Origin: UBA6623 sp965248235
GTDB taxonomy: Bacteria; Acidobacteriota; Terriglobia; Bryobacterales; UBA6623
Assembly (NCBI GenBank): GCA_965248235.1
Contig: CBDFIU010000003.1
Coordinates: 992,001-1,056,000, forward strand
Direction: 5' to 3'
Length of the DNA stretch: 64,000 bases
Below, piece after piece: positions 1-9,202 of this stretch (the first letter of the stretch is position 1; the number at the start of each line of letters is the position of its first letter). The position numbers were made by a program, and so were the translations under genes. The notes under the pieces were generated by a model. That model ran no database searches. It had not been told where the DNA came from and saw only the letters and a list, made by a program, of their open reading frames with translations.

Positions 1-33
1 GCAGCAGGTAAAACTACAAGGAAGGAGCAACTA

Positions 34-513
34 ATGCAAGGCGACCTCAAGGTCATTGACTTACTGAACGAAGTCCTCAAGGCGGAGCTTACCGCCATCA
101 ATCAATACTTCTGCCATGGAGAGATGTGCGAGAACTGGGGCTACAACAAACTGGCGTCCTACATTCGCAAAGAGGCGATCGACGAGATGCGTCACGCCGA
201 GAAACTGATCGAGCGGCTGCTGTTCCTCGAAGGCGTTCCGAACATGGCCGACATGTTCCCCATCAAGATCGGTCAGGACGTAAAGACGCAGTTCGAGAAC
301 GATCTGGCCCTCGAACTGGCGGCGTTGCCCCGGCTGAACGGAGCGATTGACGCTTCTGTCGCGGCTGCTGACAACGGGTCGCGTGAACTGTTCGAGAAGA
401 TTCTTGTCGACGAGGAAGAGCACGTCGACTGGCTCGAAGCGCAGCTCGGCATGATCGAGCAGATGGGAATCGGGGTCTACCTCGCGGAACAAATCCACGA
501 GGAAAGTGACTGA
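34..513 (+). CDS. bfr: Bacterioferritin
   Basis: Iron-storage protein of the ferritin superfamily. Bacterioferritins form 24-subunit cytoplasmic shells that oxidise Fe(II) at a di-iron centre and store it as mineral. The 159-residue length is the family norm. Visible ligands are E18, Y25, E51 and H54, and the late EEEH motif supplies the second half of the centre. M52, in the DEMRHAE block, is the haem ligand that separates Bfr from non-haem ferritins. The start follows a clear Shine-Dalgarno (GGAAGGAG, 7 nt upstream). No partner such as bfd is visible; the gene stands alone at the left edge. Confidence 0.96.
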   Translation: MQGDLKVIDLLNEVLKAELTAINQYFCHGEMCENWGYNKLASYIRKEAIDEMRHAEKLIERLLFLEGVPNMADMFPIKIGQDVKTQFENDLALELAALPRLNGAIDASVAAADNGSRELFEKILVDEEEHVDWLEAQLGMIEQMGIGVYLAEQIHEESD

Positions 514-773
514 CGTAACTGGATCAAGGCTCGACCGTTGATACCCTGAATATCCGGTTCTAGAGGCAATCGACCGAGAGTATCCGCACTGCGTCCGGCC
601 AGTGTGCGCAGTCGGCGTCGGCGCGTCTTGCACGGCGGAGCGCCACTTCAGATGAGTCCCAGCTTGCGGAAGCTGGACGGCTCTTCGGTGGGCAAGTTCC
701 GAGAATCCCCCTCTTCGGAAGGGGAAAACACCGCCCGGTGGAACCTTTCGCGCGACACCTCGTTTACTACCAG

Positions 774-1688
774 ATGGAGAGTACCGTAACCATGTGCGCC
801 AGCCTGCTTGTCTCGATTTCAAGCCTCGCTCGAGTTCGACTCTGGTCGACAGCTTGGTTTCTGACGCTGCTGTCCGCGCTCGGATCAACTGCCAGGGCCG
901 CGCCCGACAAAATTCAACGTGTCGAACACGGATTGAAGCAAGTAGTTGACTACCAAATCGTGAGCGTCGACATGGGGCTTGTCGACCGGATGAAGCACTA
1001 TCAAGTGCCAGGGGTCAGCATCGCCGTTATCGAAAATTTCGAGATCGCGTGGGCCAAAGGCTACGGAGTACTAGAAGCCGGGACCAGCCAACCCGTAACC
1101 CCAAACACTCTCTTTCACGCTGGTTCGATTGCTAAGCCGGTGGCGGCGGCCGCTGCGCTGGTGCTGGTCCAAGAAGGCCTGCTTACACTCGACGAGAACG
1201 TTAACGACCGGCTGACTTCTTGGAAGGTACCCGACAACGAGTTCACTGAACAAGAGAAAGTAACGCTTCGCCGCTTGCTGAGCCATACCGCAGGCTTGAG
1301 TGACGGTGGGAACGCGTCCTTCGCCCGCGGGGAGGCGAGATTCACGATCCAGCAGACGCTGGATGCCGAACCACCCACAGATTCTCCGCCCAGCGAGGCG
1401 AAACCTGTCCGAGTCACGACAGTCCCAGGGACGAAGTTCATTTACTCGCCTGGGGGCTACGGAATCCTGACGCTGCTGCTTGAGGATGTGGCAGAGAAGC
1501 CCTTTCCAGAGCTTCTGAGGGAAAGGGTTTTCGACCCCGTAGGGATGGCATCGAGCACCTTCGAGCAGCCACCCCTGTCCAGCAGGTATTGGATCTGGGA
1601 ATTGAGAGGCAGATCGAGATCGACGGCATCGGCTTATGGGGGTGCTCTCGGATGGAACACCGTTCCTTACCTGGCGCGGTCTAGCTAG
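774..1688 (+). pseudogene. Beta-lactamase-family serine hydrolase, 3' truncated
   Basis: Exported serine hydrolase of the class C beta-lactamase/EstB/PBP4* family. After a hydrophobic signal-like segment (AWFLTLLSALGSTARA) the SxxK nucleophile motif appears as GSIAKP, and the second motif region is YSPGGYG, a common variant of YxN. Family members need a further C-terminal lobe with an HxG/KTG-like motif. Here similarity fades after the GMASSTFEQ block and the frame ends where prophage sequence begins near 1690, so the gene looks cut by the element. ATG 774 is preferred; ATG 738 and 792 are alternatives. No strong ribosome site decides this. Confidence 0.7.
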
Positions 1689-1978
1689 GCTCTGCGGAGT
1701 TGTGACCTCCAACATAGGTCTCCCTCCACCAGTCCGATCGCGCGCCGCAGGCTGCGCTCTTCGGTGGGCGTCAGTGTCCGCAGGAACGCCCGGCGCTCCC
1801 GGCTCCCCAGGATGACGCTTGACAAAAAGTCATAATTGTCGATACTACTTGCCATGCGAAGGCTGCAATTCACATTGCCAGACTCGGCGGTCATGGTGCC
1901 TTCCAGGGTCTTGATCGTGGTTTTCTCGGCCAACCGGACTGCCTCAACGACTACGGGCTTTTTCCGATACAGTCCCAT
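1685..1978 (-). pseudogene. Phage RKKPVVVEA-family protein fragment fused to duplicated tail
   Basis: The first about 55 residues (MGLYRKKPVVVEAVRL, then a TLEGTM block) match a small phage protein family of unknown function seen near virion genes. Instead of the expected PGD...TGV continuation, the frame runs into a second copy of the C-terminal tail of the upstream giant protein (ERRAFLRTLTPTEERSLRRA). The gene starts a few bases from the stop of that protein, so it was the next gene in the phage operon. It is interpreted as a remnant made by a local duplication/deletion at the prophage end. Confidence 0.5.
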
Positions 1979-2102
1979 GTCAATCCCGCCGCGCCTGCTT
2001 GTGACCTCCAACATAGGTCTCCCTCCACCAGTCGATCGCGCGCCGCAGGCTGCGCTCTTCGGTGGGCGTCAGTGTCCGCAGGAACGCCCGGCGCTCCCGG
2101 CT
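1700..2102. repeat. 105-bp direct repeat at the left prophage edge
   Basis: Bases 1700-1804 and 1999-2102 are the same sequence apart from one extra C in the left copy (near 1735). The right copy is the true 3' end of the giant phage gene. The left copy is a duplicate lying directly against the truncated hydrolase. The 194 bp between them hold the RKKPVVVEA fragment. Possible origins are a tandem duplication, recombination between copies, or a remnant of a phage terminal repeat. Confidence 0.85.
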
Positions 2103-3116
2103 GTTCAGCATGCCGAGCGGATGGGCGCGCTTCAGCATGGCCCGCATCATATCCGGTTTCACTTTTAGCCGCCTGAGTTCCTGACGGTATCTCACGGCGG
2201 CCTCGGTGTCCTTGAACTTGAGCGCCATGCGGTAGTAGAAGTAGGCGTTGCCCCGCCGGCTCGCGTAGAGCGGCGCTCCTTCCTCCCCCTCGACCGCCCG
2301 CAGCCATTGGTAGGCTTCGCCCCGGATCTTGGCGTAGGCGCTGTAGCCGGTGTGCCGCGCGTCGACAAACGTTGTCATCAGCACGTGCCCCGCTCCCGGC
2401 GACGGCCTGCCTAGATACCAGTCATAGACAGGCTCGACCTGGACAGCCCGGAACAGGTGCCGCCAGCCGTCCCGGATCAAACGCGGGTTGAACACGTCGG
2501 GGAAGAAGCTGCGGCCGGCCAGGGCTTCGCCCGGCACCTTGAACGTCGGCGTCAACCCGTTGACGAGCCGGCTGATCGGGGCTTGGACCACCGCCAGGGC
2601 CACGTCGCGCCAGGTTCCCCGGCCTTTCGAGATGTGAGACAGCGCCGCCAGCACGTCGTCGAGTCCGAACCAGCCCATCAGATCGCTCAACGCTCCCGGC
2701 ATGCGCAGCATTTTGATCTCGCCGTCGTCTGACTTGCCCAAGATCAGATGCAGCCTGCGGCGGTCCTCGTCCCTCAGTTCCTCCTCCAAATCGGGGAATA
2801 GAAGGTTGTTCCACATCCACGTCCCGACGGAGTACACCATCAGGCGCCAGGTCAGCCAAAGCGCCGCCCGCGTGCCCACCTTGGCGCCGAGGGCGGCCAG
2901 CGACGCGGCGCGCCCGAAGCCCTTCCGGGTGGCCACGATGTTCGACCCTATCCGGTAATAGCGCTTGGCGTTGATCTCCTGCCAACTCCAGAACGGAATC
3001 ACCCACTTTCTAAGCTTTTTGGCCGAGAACGCTGATCGCGCCATAGTCGCCCAGCGACTCACGGGAGATGTAGGCGGCGCGGTCGGCGTCGGAGGTGATG
3101 GCGTTGACCTGGTCAA
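1980..3116 (-). CDS. Giant phage polyvalent protein, C-terminal part (frame 2)
   Basis: C-terminal segment of the giant protein that starts at 9165. The block KLRKWVIPFWSWQEIN continues the GDYGAISVLGQK end of the middle segment, as in LPD38-type polyvalent proteins. The two are joined by removing one base from the five-A run at 3016-3020 (minus-strand reading). Residues before about 27 of this ORF are therefore out-of-frame noise. The remainder has hydrophobic helices (WLTWRLMVYSVGTWMWNNLL) and a basic, arginine-rich tail. As annotated it has no ribosome site, so it is unlikely to be made independently unless through frameshifting. Confidence 0.6.
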   Translation of the reverse strand: MTRSTPSPPTPTAPPTSPVSRWATMARSAFSAKKLRKWVIPFWSWQEINAKRYYRIGSNIVATRKGFGRAASLAALGAKVGTRAALWLTWRLMVYSVGTWMWNNLLFPDLEEELRDEDRRRLHLILGKSDDGEIKMLRMPGALSDLMGWFGLDDVLAALSHISKGRGTWRDVALAVVQAPISRLVNGLTPTFKVPGEALAGRSFFPDVFNPRLIRDGWRHLFRAVQVEPVYDWYLGRPSPGAGHVLMTTFVDARHTGYSAYAKIRGEAYQWLRAVEGEEGAPLYASRRGNAYFYYRMALKFKDTEAAVRYRQELRRLKVKPDMMRAMLKRAHPLGMLNSRERRAFLRTLTPTEERSLRRAIDWWRETYVGGHKQARRD

Positions 3117-5229
3117 TACGACCGGCCCCGTAGCCGACCAGCGGCATCAGGTCTTCGTTCAGCCGTCCCGGGTTCTCCCGCCGCGCCGTCTGAATCTCTT
3201 CCCTCACGGCCAGATACATGGCGTAGCGCAGGAAGTTCTCGCGGAAGGTGGTCGATTTGGCCAGGAACTTCCATATCTTCCTCAGCGTCCGCTGGGAGAG
3301 GCCCGGTTTCACCAGCAGGCCCTCGATGTCGTTCTGGACGTCATAGACCTCGGAGATCGACCAGCCGCCGTCCAGCACGCCGCGCTCGGCGGCCTCCTGG
3401 AAGACGGCGCTGGGCGTGCCATTCCTTACCGTCACGTCCCACAGCTCCAGAAACGCGGGCTCGAGGTACTTCCACTTGAGCGCCTTCGGGAAGGCCGCGA
3501 TCACGCCGTCGAGATCGCCCGAGGTGTTCTGCAGGTTGTACTTGAAATAGCGCCTGGGGTTGATGAGCGTCCATTGCTTCCAGGCCCGGATCGACTTCTC
3601 ATAGAGTTCAACGGTGGCGTAGTAGTCCGAGTCCTTGCTCCCGAACGAGTCGAGCGTGGCGGCCAGCTCCACCGGCAGCACCATCTCGAACTTCGGCCCG
3701 CCGACGACCCGCTGTTCCTTTATCCTGTCCATCATGGCCGCGACCTCCCCGGCGGGAAACATCCCGGCCATCCCTGAGTCTTCGAAGACCTCGGCTAGCT
3801 TTGACCGCATCCGGTCGAAGACGTGCTCGGGGATCGTCAGGGCCGTGAACATGTGGCGTCCGGGGTCGGGTTGCCAGGCCGCGAAGCCTTCCCACTCGGT
3901 CCCGCCGCCTCTTCGGAGCGCCTTGAGAGCGTTCTCCATGTTGTCCGCCAGGATGTATTTCTCTCCCAGCTGATCCTTGAGGAACTGCCGCCGGGCGGTG
4001 ACGGCGGCAAGAATGCGGTAGGCCGCGCCCGCCGCCTCGCCGTCGAGGTTTTGCGCCACCCAGACGACCAGCGGAAACGCCGAATCCTCGGTGGACTCCG
4101 TTACCCGCTCGGTATCCATCAACAGCGTGTACTCGGCTTCGAGGTGCGACGGCACGTCGGCCTTGTCGAGCGTTGCCCTGAGCTTGCCGAATCCGGATCC
4201 GATCTTCTTGCGGAACCCCCGCAGTTGGTTCCGGATCGGCGTCTTCAGATTCTTTAAATCAAGGTCCTTCGAGTTTTCGTCGAGGAACTTTTGGATGTCC
4301 GCCGGTGTCTCAACGGCGTCGGCAAGGGTGGCGTCGATACCGATCAGGCGCAGCGCTTCGCGGAACTCCTCGACGACCAGCTGGTCCACCAGGGGTTTGT
4401 TGTGCTCCCGGATCGCCTTCTTCAGCTCGCCGCGATGGTTGTACTGGGACGACTCGGCGATCTGGGTGATCACCTTGGCCATCTGGATGTCGACCAGCGC
4501 CTTCATGAGCCACGCCGATTCGGCTTCGAGCAGATTGGTGTTGATCTCAAGCGTGGTGCCCATCCGTTTGGCCCACTTGGGCTTGCGGACCCCACGCACC
4601 CGGCTCGAGCGGATCATCTGGGCGTACTCGATCACCTGGTGCTTGATGTAGTTCCTGCGCTTCAGGCTCTCGGGGGAGAGCACGCCGGCCTCCACCATGC
4701 GCCTCGCCACGCGGCGCACGTAGACCTGGCGTTTTCGGACGCGGCTCGCCAGCTCGCGGTCGCCTTCCAAGGCCCGATTCACCTCGCGGTAGCTGGCCAT
4801 TAAATCGTCGCTGCTCGACCAGAACGGCACCGCCATGCCTTCTCTGATGTCGTCATAGAAGTCATCCATGAAGACCTTGCGGGTCATTAGGTCGAGCCTG
4901 TCGGCGTCGAGCCCCGCGGTCAGCTCGGTGAGATGCCGCACGGCCTCGCCGCTCGCCACCGACGGCGCCGCCTGGAGCGACCGCAGCCACTCGTGGGCGT
5001 CGGCGAACAGAGGTTTGCGCGGCAGGTCGCGGTAAGTCCTCACCCAGTCCTCGCGGAAGTTCTCCCAGGCTTCCTTGGCTCTCTCCACCATCGAGGGTCC
5101 GCTTGCCCGCAGGCCCTTCTGCCGCTCCTTGAAGCGCTCCTCGGCCCGGCGGCGGGATTCGCCGGGCTCGGGCCGCGACTCGCGCACCGCGCCCTGTTGC
5201 GGTGTGGTCGTCGGCGTACGTGTTCCCAC
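3010..5229 (-). CDS. Giant phage polyvalent protein, middle part
   Basis: Middle segment of the giant phage protein. It is in exactly the same frame as the 5491-9165 segment and separated from it only by a TAG at 5491-5493; the sequence between (DWIARYRIEERYPELFEKGG..., EEAIADAFADW) is open and typical of these proteins. Long helical stretches follow, then an RRYFKYNLQNTSGDLD block resembling LPD38 (large polyvalent protein-associated domain 38). Members of this class are injected with phage DNA or act inside the virion; the precise role here is unknown. The ORF ends at TAG 3010 because of a +1 shift in an A5 run. The GTG at 5229 is probably not a real start. Confidence 0.6.
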   Translation of the reverse strand: MGTRTPTTTPQQGAVRESRPEPGESRRRAEERFKERQKGLRASGPSMVERAKEAWENFREDWVRTYRDLPRKPLFADAHEWLRSLQAAPSVASGEAVRHLTELTAGLDADRLDLMTRKVFMDDFYDDIREGMAVPFWSSSDDLMASYREVNRALEGDRELASRVRKRQVYVRRVARRMVEAGVLSPESLKRRNYIKHQVIEYAQMIRSSRVRGVRKPKWAKRMGTTLEINTNLLEAESAWLMKALVDIQMAKVITQIAESSQYNHRGELKKAIREHNKPLVDQLVVEEFREALRLIGIDATLADAVETPADIQKFLDENSKDLDLKNLKTPIRNQLRGFRKKIGSGFGKLRATLDKADVPSHLEAEYTLLMDTERVTESTEDSAFPLVVWVAQNLDGEAAGAAYRILAAVTARRQFLKDQLGEKYILADNMENALKALRRGGGTEWEGFAAWQPDPGRHMFTALTIPEHVFDRMRSKLAEVFEDSGMAGMFPAGEVAAMMDRIKEQRVVGGPKFEMVLPVELAATLDSFGSKDSDYYATVELYEKSIRAWKQWTLINPRRYFKYNLQNTSGDLDGVIAAFPKALKWKYLEPAFLELWDVTVRNGTPSAVFQEAAERGVLDGGWSISEVYDVQNDIEGLLVKPGLSQRTLRKIWKFLAKSTTFRENFLRYAMYLAVREEIQTARRENPGRLNEDLMPLVGYGAGRIDQVNAITSDADRAAYISRESLGDYGAISVLGQKA

Positions 5230-5490
5230 CTCCCCCGAGACGACACGGGAGAAGATGTCCTCCGCCGAGGTCTGCCGGCCGCTCTTGAGCAGGGCGCTTC
5301 TCAGTTGCCTGAGCAGGCGCCGCAGCTTGGCGAAGATCCGTGCTACCGTTTCCCTCCAGCCGCGGGGAGCCGCCGACCAATCGGCGAAAGCGTCCGCGAT
5401 GGCTTCCTCGGTGGCGGCTTCGGAAGGCTTGCCGCCCTTCTCGAACAGTTCGGGGTAACGCTCCTCGATCCGGTAGCGGGCGATCCAGTC

Positions 5491-8400
5491 CTACTCTTGA
5501 GCCTCCCGCGTCAGGGTGTTCCATTCCACCTCGCTGAACAGGCCGTCGGCTTTCAGCGCGTGAATCGCTTCGTGGTGCAGCACCTTGAGCGGGTTCGAGG
5601 TCCCGAAGCCCGGGTCGAGCGCCACTTCGATCACGGAGTTGTAGGGACGGTAGCGGCCCTGGACGAACCCTCGGCGGCCGCTGATCGGAGCCTGGCTCGC
5701 CTTAAACGTGGTGTTGGGCGCGATCCGGTTGAGCGTGGCTGCGAGGATTTCGGGGAGCTCCGCGAATCGCGCGGCTTCCTCAGCGGTGAGGGTACGTTCC
5801 GCGACTGCCGCCTCCGGCGCGGGCCGCGATTCAGGCTCGGGTGAGGCCTTGGTCGATTTGCGCTGGGTCGTCTTTTTCTTGGCCTTGGACGTTTTCTTGA
5901 GCTTCTTCGGCTTCTTGGGTTGCTTGGACTGTTTGGTCTTGGCCGGTTCCGCCGGTGTCTCGACAGGCGCGGCCGGCTCTTCGCTTCTTGCCTCGCGCAG
6001 CATTTGCTCGATCGGTGGAGCTTCCGGCTCGCCCAGCAGCGTCGCCTGCCGCGGGTCGTAGCGCTCGGCCGACTGGAGATACCGCCTCAGCGCCTCCGTG
6101 ATCCCCGCTTCCGATTCAAGGCGCTTGTAGCCGTCGGCTCCGGGGTCCTTGTAGAACATCCCCAGGAAGGCTTTCAGGCGCTCGCCGTGTTGCCCGCTTG
6201 GGGCCGCATCGCCTTCGGGGAACAGGGACCCTTGATTCAGCAGATCCGAAACCAGAACCCGCTCGCGCACGCCGCGGTCGATTAGATTAACGGCATCGAG
6301 CAGGGCCTTCGTCTGGTCGATATCGGGGTGCATCGTGCCCGCCTGGACGCTCTCCCTCATCCCGGCCCACTGGGGCGCCAGGTCGATCAAGACGTTGCGG
6401 ATCGTGCGGCGGCCTGGATCGGCGGCTTCGGCGATGCGCTCGACCAGACGGCGGTCCGAGTAGGCTTTCGCCAGCAGCGCCGTCTCGATACGCTGAACCC
6501 CATCCGCCGTCAGGTCCCCTTGGGCGCTCACGAAAGTCGTCTGCTCGCCAGGGCCCACGACGTCGCGGACGAACGAGCGCACGAAGTTCCGGTTCTTTTC
6601 CAGGTCGACCGCGCCGCCCTCATAGAGGTCCACCAAGCCCCGCGGCATTGCTTCGGCGTCGGCGAACGCGCGTTCGGTGCGCGACAGGCTCATCACCGCC
6701 TGCTGATTCGCCTCCCGTGTGAAGGCAAGCCGTTCGCCGGGAGTCAGCTGAGAGCGGCGGATGCGTACCAGGACCGGCTTCCCGACACCCTCGACGGGGT
6801 AGCCCTTGCCGGCCAGATACTGCCGGTAGTTCTCCGCCGTGCCCTCCGAATAGGCCGTCTGCAAGGCGATTGTGCGGGCATTGCCGCTCTCGACCACGCC
6901 TCCGGGGTCGATGATCGGAGCGCCGCTTTCGGCTCCCGGGGAGCGGTCCAGCAGTTGGGGCCGAAGGTCGCGCGACAACTGCTCGATCTGAAGCTGCGAC
7001 GCGGCGCGGCTCCTGTCTCTGGGCTGAAGCTCCCGCGGGTAGGCGGGATTCAGCTTGCCGAAGCGGTCGTGCGAGGCGGTCAGGGTGTCGGCATCGGCGA
7101 TGGCGTACTCGACCTCATGCTCGGTGCCGGCGGGCGTGATCGCCTTGTCCCGCTCGACCGGCTGGAAGGGAATCTCTTGAACAGATTGAGGTTGGGGCTG
7201 CTGCGCTTCCGGTTGCTGTGGCAGCGGCGGCTCCGGCTCAGGCTGTAACGGTTCAGGTTGTGGCTGTTGTGTCTCCGGTTGCTGCTGTGGCTCCTGCTGG
7301 ACCAGGCGGGAAGCCGTGCGAGCCTTGGCTTTAAGCAATTTCAGGAAAGCCGCGCGACGCTCGGTCGGCACGGCTCCTTCCGCAAGCCCCATCGCCGCGG
7401 TGGTTTCCGCGATCAGGCCCTGGGCGCGTTCCGTGCCGATCTTCCCGGCGGCGTCCTCGACCGTCTCGCGGTACTCCTCTTCGAACAACAGCCGCTCGTC
7501 GCTCTCCTGCTGCTCGCCGGCGGCGCTCTTCTGCTCGCTCTCGCGGGTTGTGGTGTCCGTGGCGACGCGCTTCTTGAGCGCTCCCAGCAACTTGCTTCGG
7601 CGATCCGGTCCCAGCGCTTCAAGCGAGTCCGCTCCCTCGGCATCGAGTTCGGCCCTCAGCGCCGCGTTTCGAAGCTCGGGAGTCTCGAGCGGCCGCAGGG
7701 TCTCGGCGACATCGGTTTCGAACCTCGTCCCGTCGGCCTGCTCGGCCTGCTGTTGGGCGGTAGGAGGGGCCGTCAGCGTCTCCCCGCTCAATGGCAGAAT
7801 CAGCTCGAAGGTCGTGCCGTCGCGCCAGATCTTGACCGCCGGCGGCGTCGACTCCCCGGGCAGGTATTCCTCGCTCGGGATGGCGTCGAGCACCACGACG
7901 CGCTCCGGGGTGCCGCGGCTTACTCTTCCGTCTTCCGAGAAGACATCGGATTGATAGATCGCCTGCTCGCCGACGTTGGGGAGTCCGTACTCGGCGAGTA
8001 TCCGGTTGGACTCGGTAGCGCCCTCAGCCGTCGCCATGAACTCCCGGCCCTCGGCAATCAGATCGTCGGGGAGCGGCGAGGCCAGGTCGGCTTCACTCAG
8101 GGGTTGCCCGGCGGCCCCTGCCGCGGCGGTCTCCGCGGCTCCCGGACGTCCGCTGTCGGGAGGCGGCGTGGGGCGCTCGGGTGGAAGCGGAGGGGGAGCG
8201 GTATCTTGAGGCCGCAACAGCTGGTCCGCCGTAGTTGTGACCCCACCGATGGTCCCGCCCACCATGGCGCCGGCCAGCGCCTCTTCGAACGTCCGCCAGG
8301 CTCGCCGGCTGACATCGGGGTTGTCGGTCAACGCCGCCGCCGTCGCCTCGCGGATCGCCGATTGCAGCGCTTCCGTTGACCCCTCGATCAGCGACCCTTC

Positions 8401-9165
8401 CGCGATCCTGCGGCCAATGGCCCGCAGTACCGTCTTCTTGATCGGTGCACCAAGGGACCGGCTGACGATCCCGCCAAGCCCGCCCACATCCAGAGCGGTA
8501 ATCGGCACCGCGATGGCAATCGCGAATTTCGCGGCCCTCTCCGGCTCAACGCCTTCCTGCTTGAACTGCTGGTAGGCTTCGCCGAGGTTCAGCGGAGCGC
8601 CCGCCGCGGTTGCGCCAATGAAGCCACCCGCCAAGGCTCCGGGAGGTCCGGCCACTGCCGCGCCACCGACCGCGCCGGCGGCTCCCATCGCGAGTGGCGG
8701 AACCGTGCTGCCAAAGGCACTACCGGCAAGCCCCGCCAGCGCCCGCAGGTTCTCCCCGAAACCTTCCGCTTCCTCAAACGTGATGGGAGGCCTGCCGGCC
8801 TCCAGCCCCGCTGCCCAGCGCTGCAGGCGCTCGCCTGCCTGCCGCATGCTCTCGGAACCGGAACTTACCCCCGCCGCCTCGAGAGCGGCGCCGTACATCT
8901 CGGGGTTCGACTGGATCAGGCTGTGATGGAATGCCGAGCCGAACTCGTCAAATACGCCGGGTTCGTCAGGGGGCTCGGGAGGGACGCCGTATGCGTACCG
9001 GGGACCGCCCGGCGTGCGGCGCGAAGCTCGATAATACGCTTCGAGAAAGTCGAATTGCGGCTCTGGGGTGCGGCGCGAAGCTCGATAATATGCTTCAAGG
9101 AAGTCGAACCGCGGCTCTGGGGTGTAGCCCGCAGTTCGTTGATTTTCTTCGAAGTGGTTGCTCAT
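5491..9165 (-). CDS. Giant phage polyvalent protein, N-terminal part (DdrB/ParB-like, HExxH)
   Basis: N-terminal 1,224 residues of a phage polyvalent protein. In order: two tandem 19-residue repeats (core FDFLEAYYRASRRT) near residues 18-55; a Gly/Ala-rich, membrane-active-looking region about 165-310; a Pro/Gln-rich linker; a DdrB-like ParB-superfamily domain about 690-1000 (key blocks NPAYPRELQPRDRSR and VVESGNARTIAL); a lysine-rich linker; and an HEAIH (HExxH) metallopeptidase-like motif at the end. The frame stops at TAG 5491-5493 but remains open to 3010. TAG is an ordinary terminator for several neighbouring phage genes (20119, 21534, 23192, 24450, 24781), so a nonsense mutation is more likely than recoding. 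Confidence 0.7.
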   Translation of the reverse strand: MSNHFEENQRTAGYTPEPRFDFLEAYYRASRRTPEPQFDFLEAYYRASRRTPGGPRYAYGVPPEPPDEPGVFDEFGSAFHHSLIQSNPEMYGAALEAAGVSSGSESMRQAGERLQRWAAGLEAGRPPITFEEAEGFGENLRALAGLAGSAFGSTVPPLAMGAAGAVGGAAVAGPPGALAGGFIGATAAGAPLNLGEAYQQFKQEGVEPERAAKFAIAIAVPITALDVGGLGGIVSRSLGAPIKKTVLRAIGRRIAEGSLIEGSTEALQSAIREATAAALTDNPDVSRRAWRTFEEALAGAMVGGTIGGVTTTADQLLRPQDTAPPPLPPERPTPPPDSGRPGAAETAAAGAAGQPLSEADLASPLPDDLIAEGREFMATAEGATESNRILAEYGLPNVGEQAIYQSDVFSEDGRVSRGTPERVVVLDAIPSEEYLPGESTPPAVKIWRDGTTFELILPLSGETLTAPPTAQQQAEQADGTRFETDVAETLRPLETPELRNAALRAELDAEGADSLEALGPDRRSKLLGALKKRVATDTTTRESEQKSAAGEQQESDERLLFEEEYRETVEDAAGKIGTERAQGLIAETTAAMGLAEGAVPTERRAAFLKLLKAKARTASRLVQQEPQQQPETQQPQPEPLQPEPEPPLPQQPEAQQPQPQSVQEIPFQPVERDKAITPAGTEHEVEYAIADADTLTASHDRFGKLNPAYPRELQPRDRSRAASQLQIEQLSRDLRPQLLDRSPGAESGAPIIDPGGVVESGNARTIALQTAYSEGTAENYRQYLAGKGYPVEGVGKPVLVRIRRSQLTPGERLAFTREANQQAVMSLSRTERAFADAEAMPRGLVDLYEGGAVDLEKNRNFVRSFVRDVVGPGEQTTFVSAQGDLTADGVQRIETALLAKAYSDRRLVERIAEAADPGRRTIRNVLIDLAPQWAGMRESVQAGTMHPDIDQTKALLDAVNLIDRGVRERVLVSDLLNQGSLFPEGDAAPSGQHGERLKAFLGMFYKDPGADGYKRLESEAGITEALRRYLQSAERYDPRQATLLGEPEAPPIEQMLREARSEEPAAPVETPAEPAKTKQSKQPKKPKKLKKTSKAKKKTTQRKSTKASPEPESRPAPEAAVAERTLTAEEAARFAELPEILAATLNRIAPNTTFKASQAPISGRRGFVQGRYRPYNSVIEVALDPGFGTSNPLKVLHHEAIHALKADGLFSEVEWNTLTREAQE

Positions 9166-9202
9166 GGCGGCCCTGTTTGACCCCGCCGCCTCGTCTTCGG
9201 AA

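Noticed and set aside
514..773. tRNA or attachment site near the left boundary
   Set aside because: No cloverleaf or T-loop consensus found, and no direct repeat shared with the right boundary.
61..888. Long minus-strand frame opposite bacterioferritin
   Set aside because: Shadow of bfr; composition and lack of any family support this.
5491..5493. TAG recoding (pyrrolysine or suppressor) in the giant phage gene
   Set aside because: Several phage genes in the same operons terminate normally with TAG (20119, 21534, 23192, 24450, 24781), and the same gene also has a frameshift, so a nonsense mutation is simpler.
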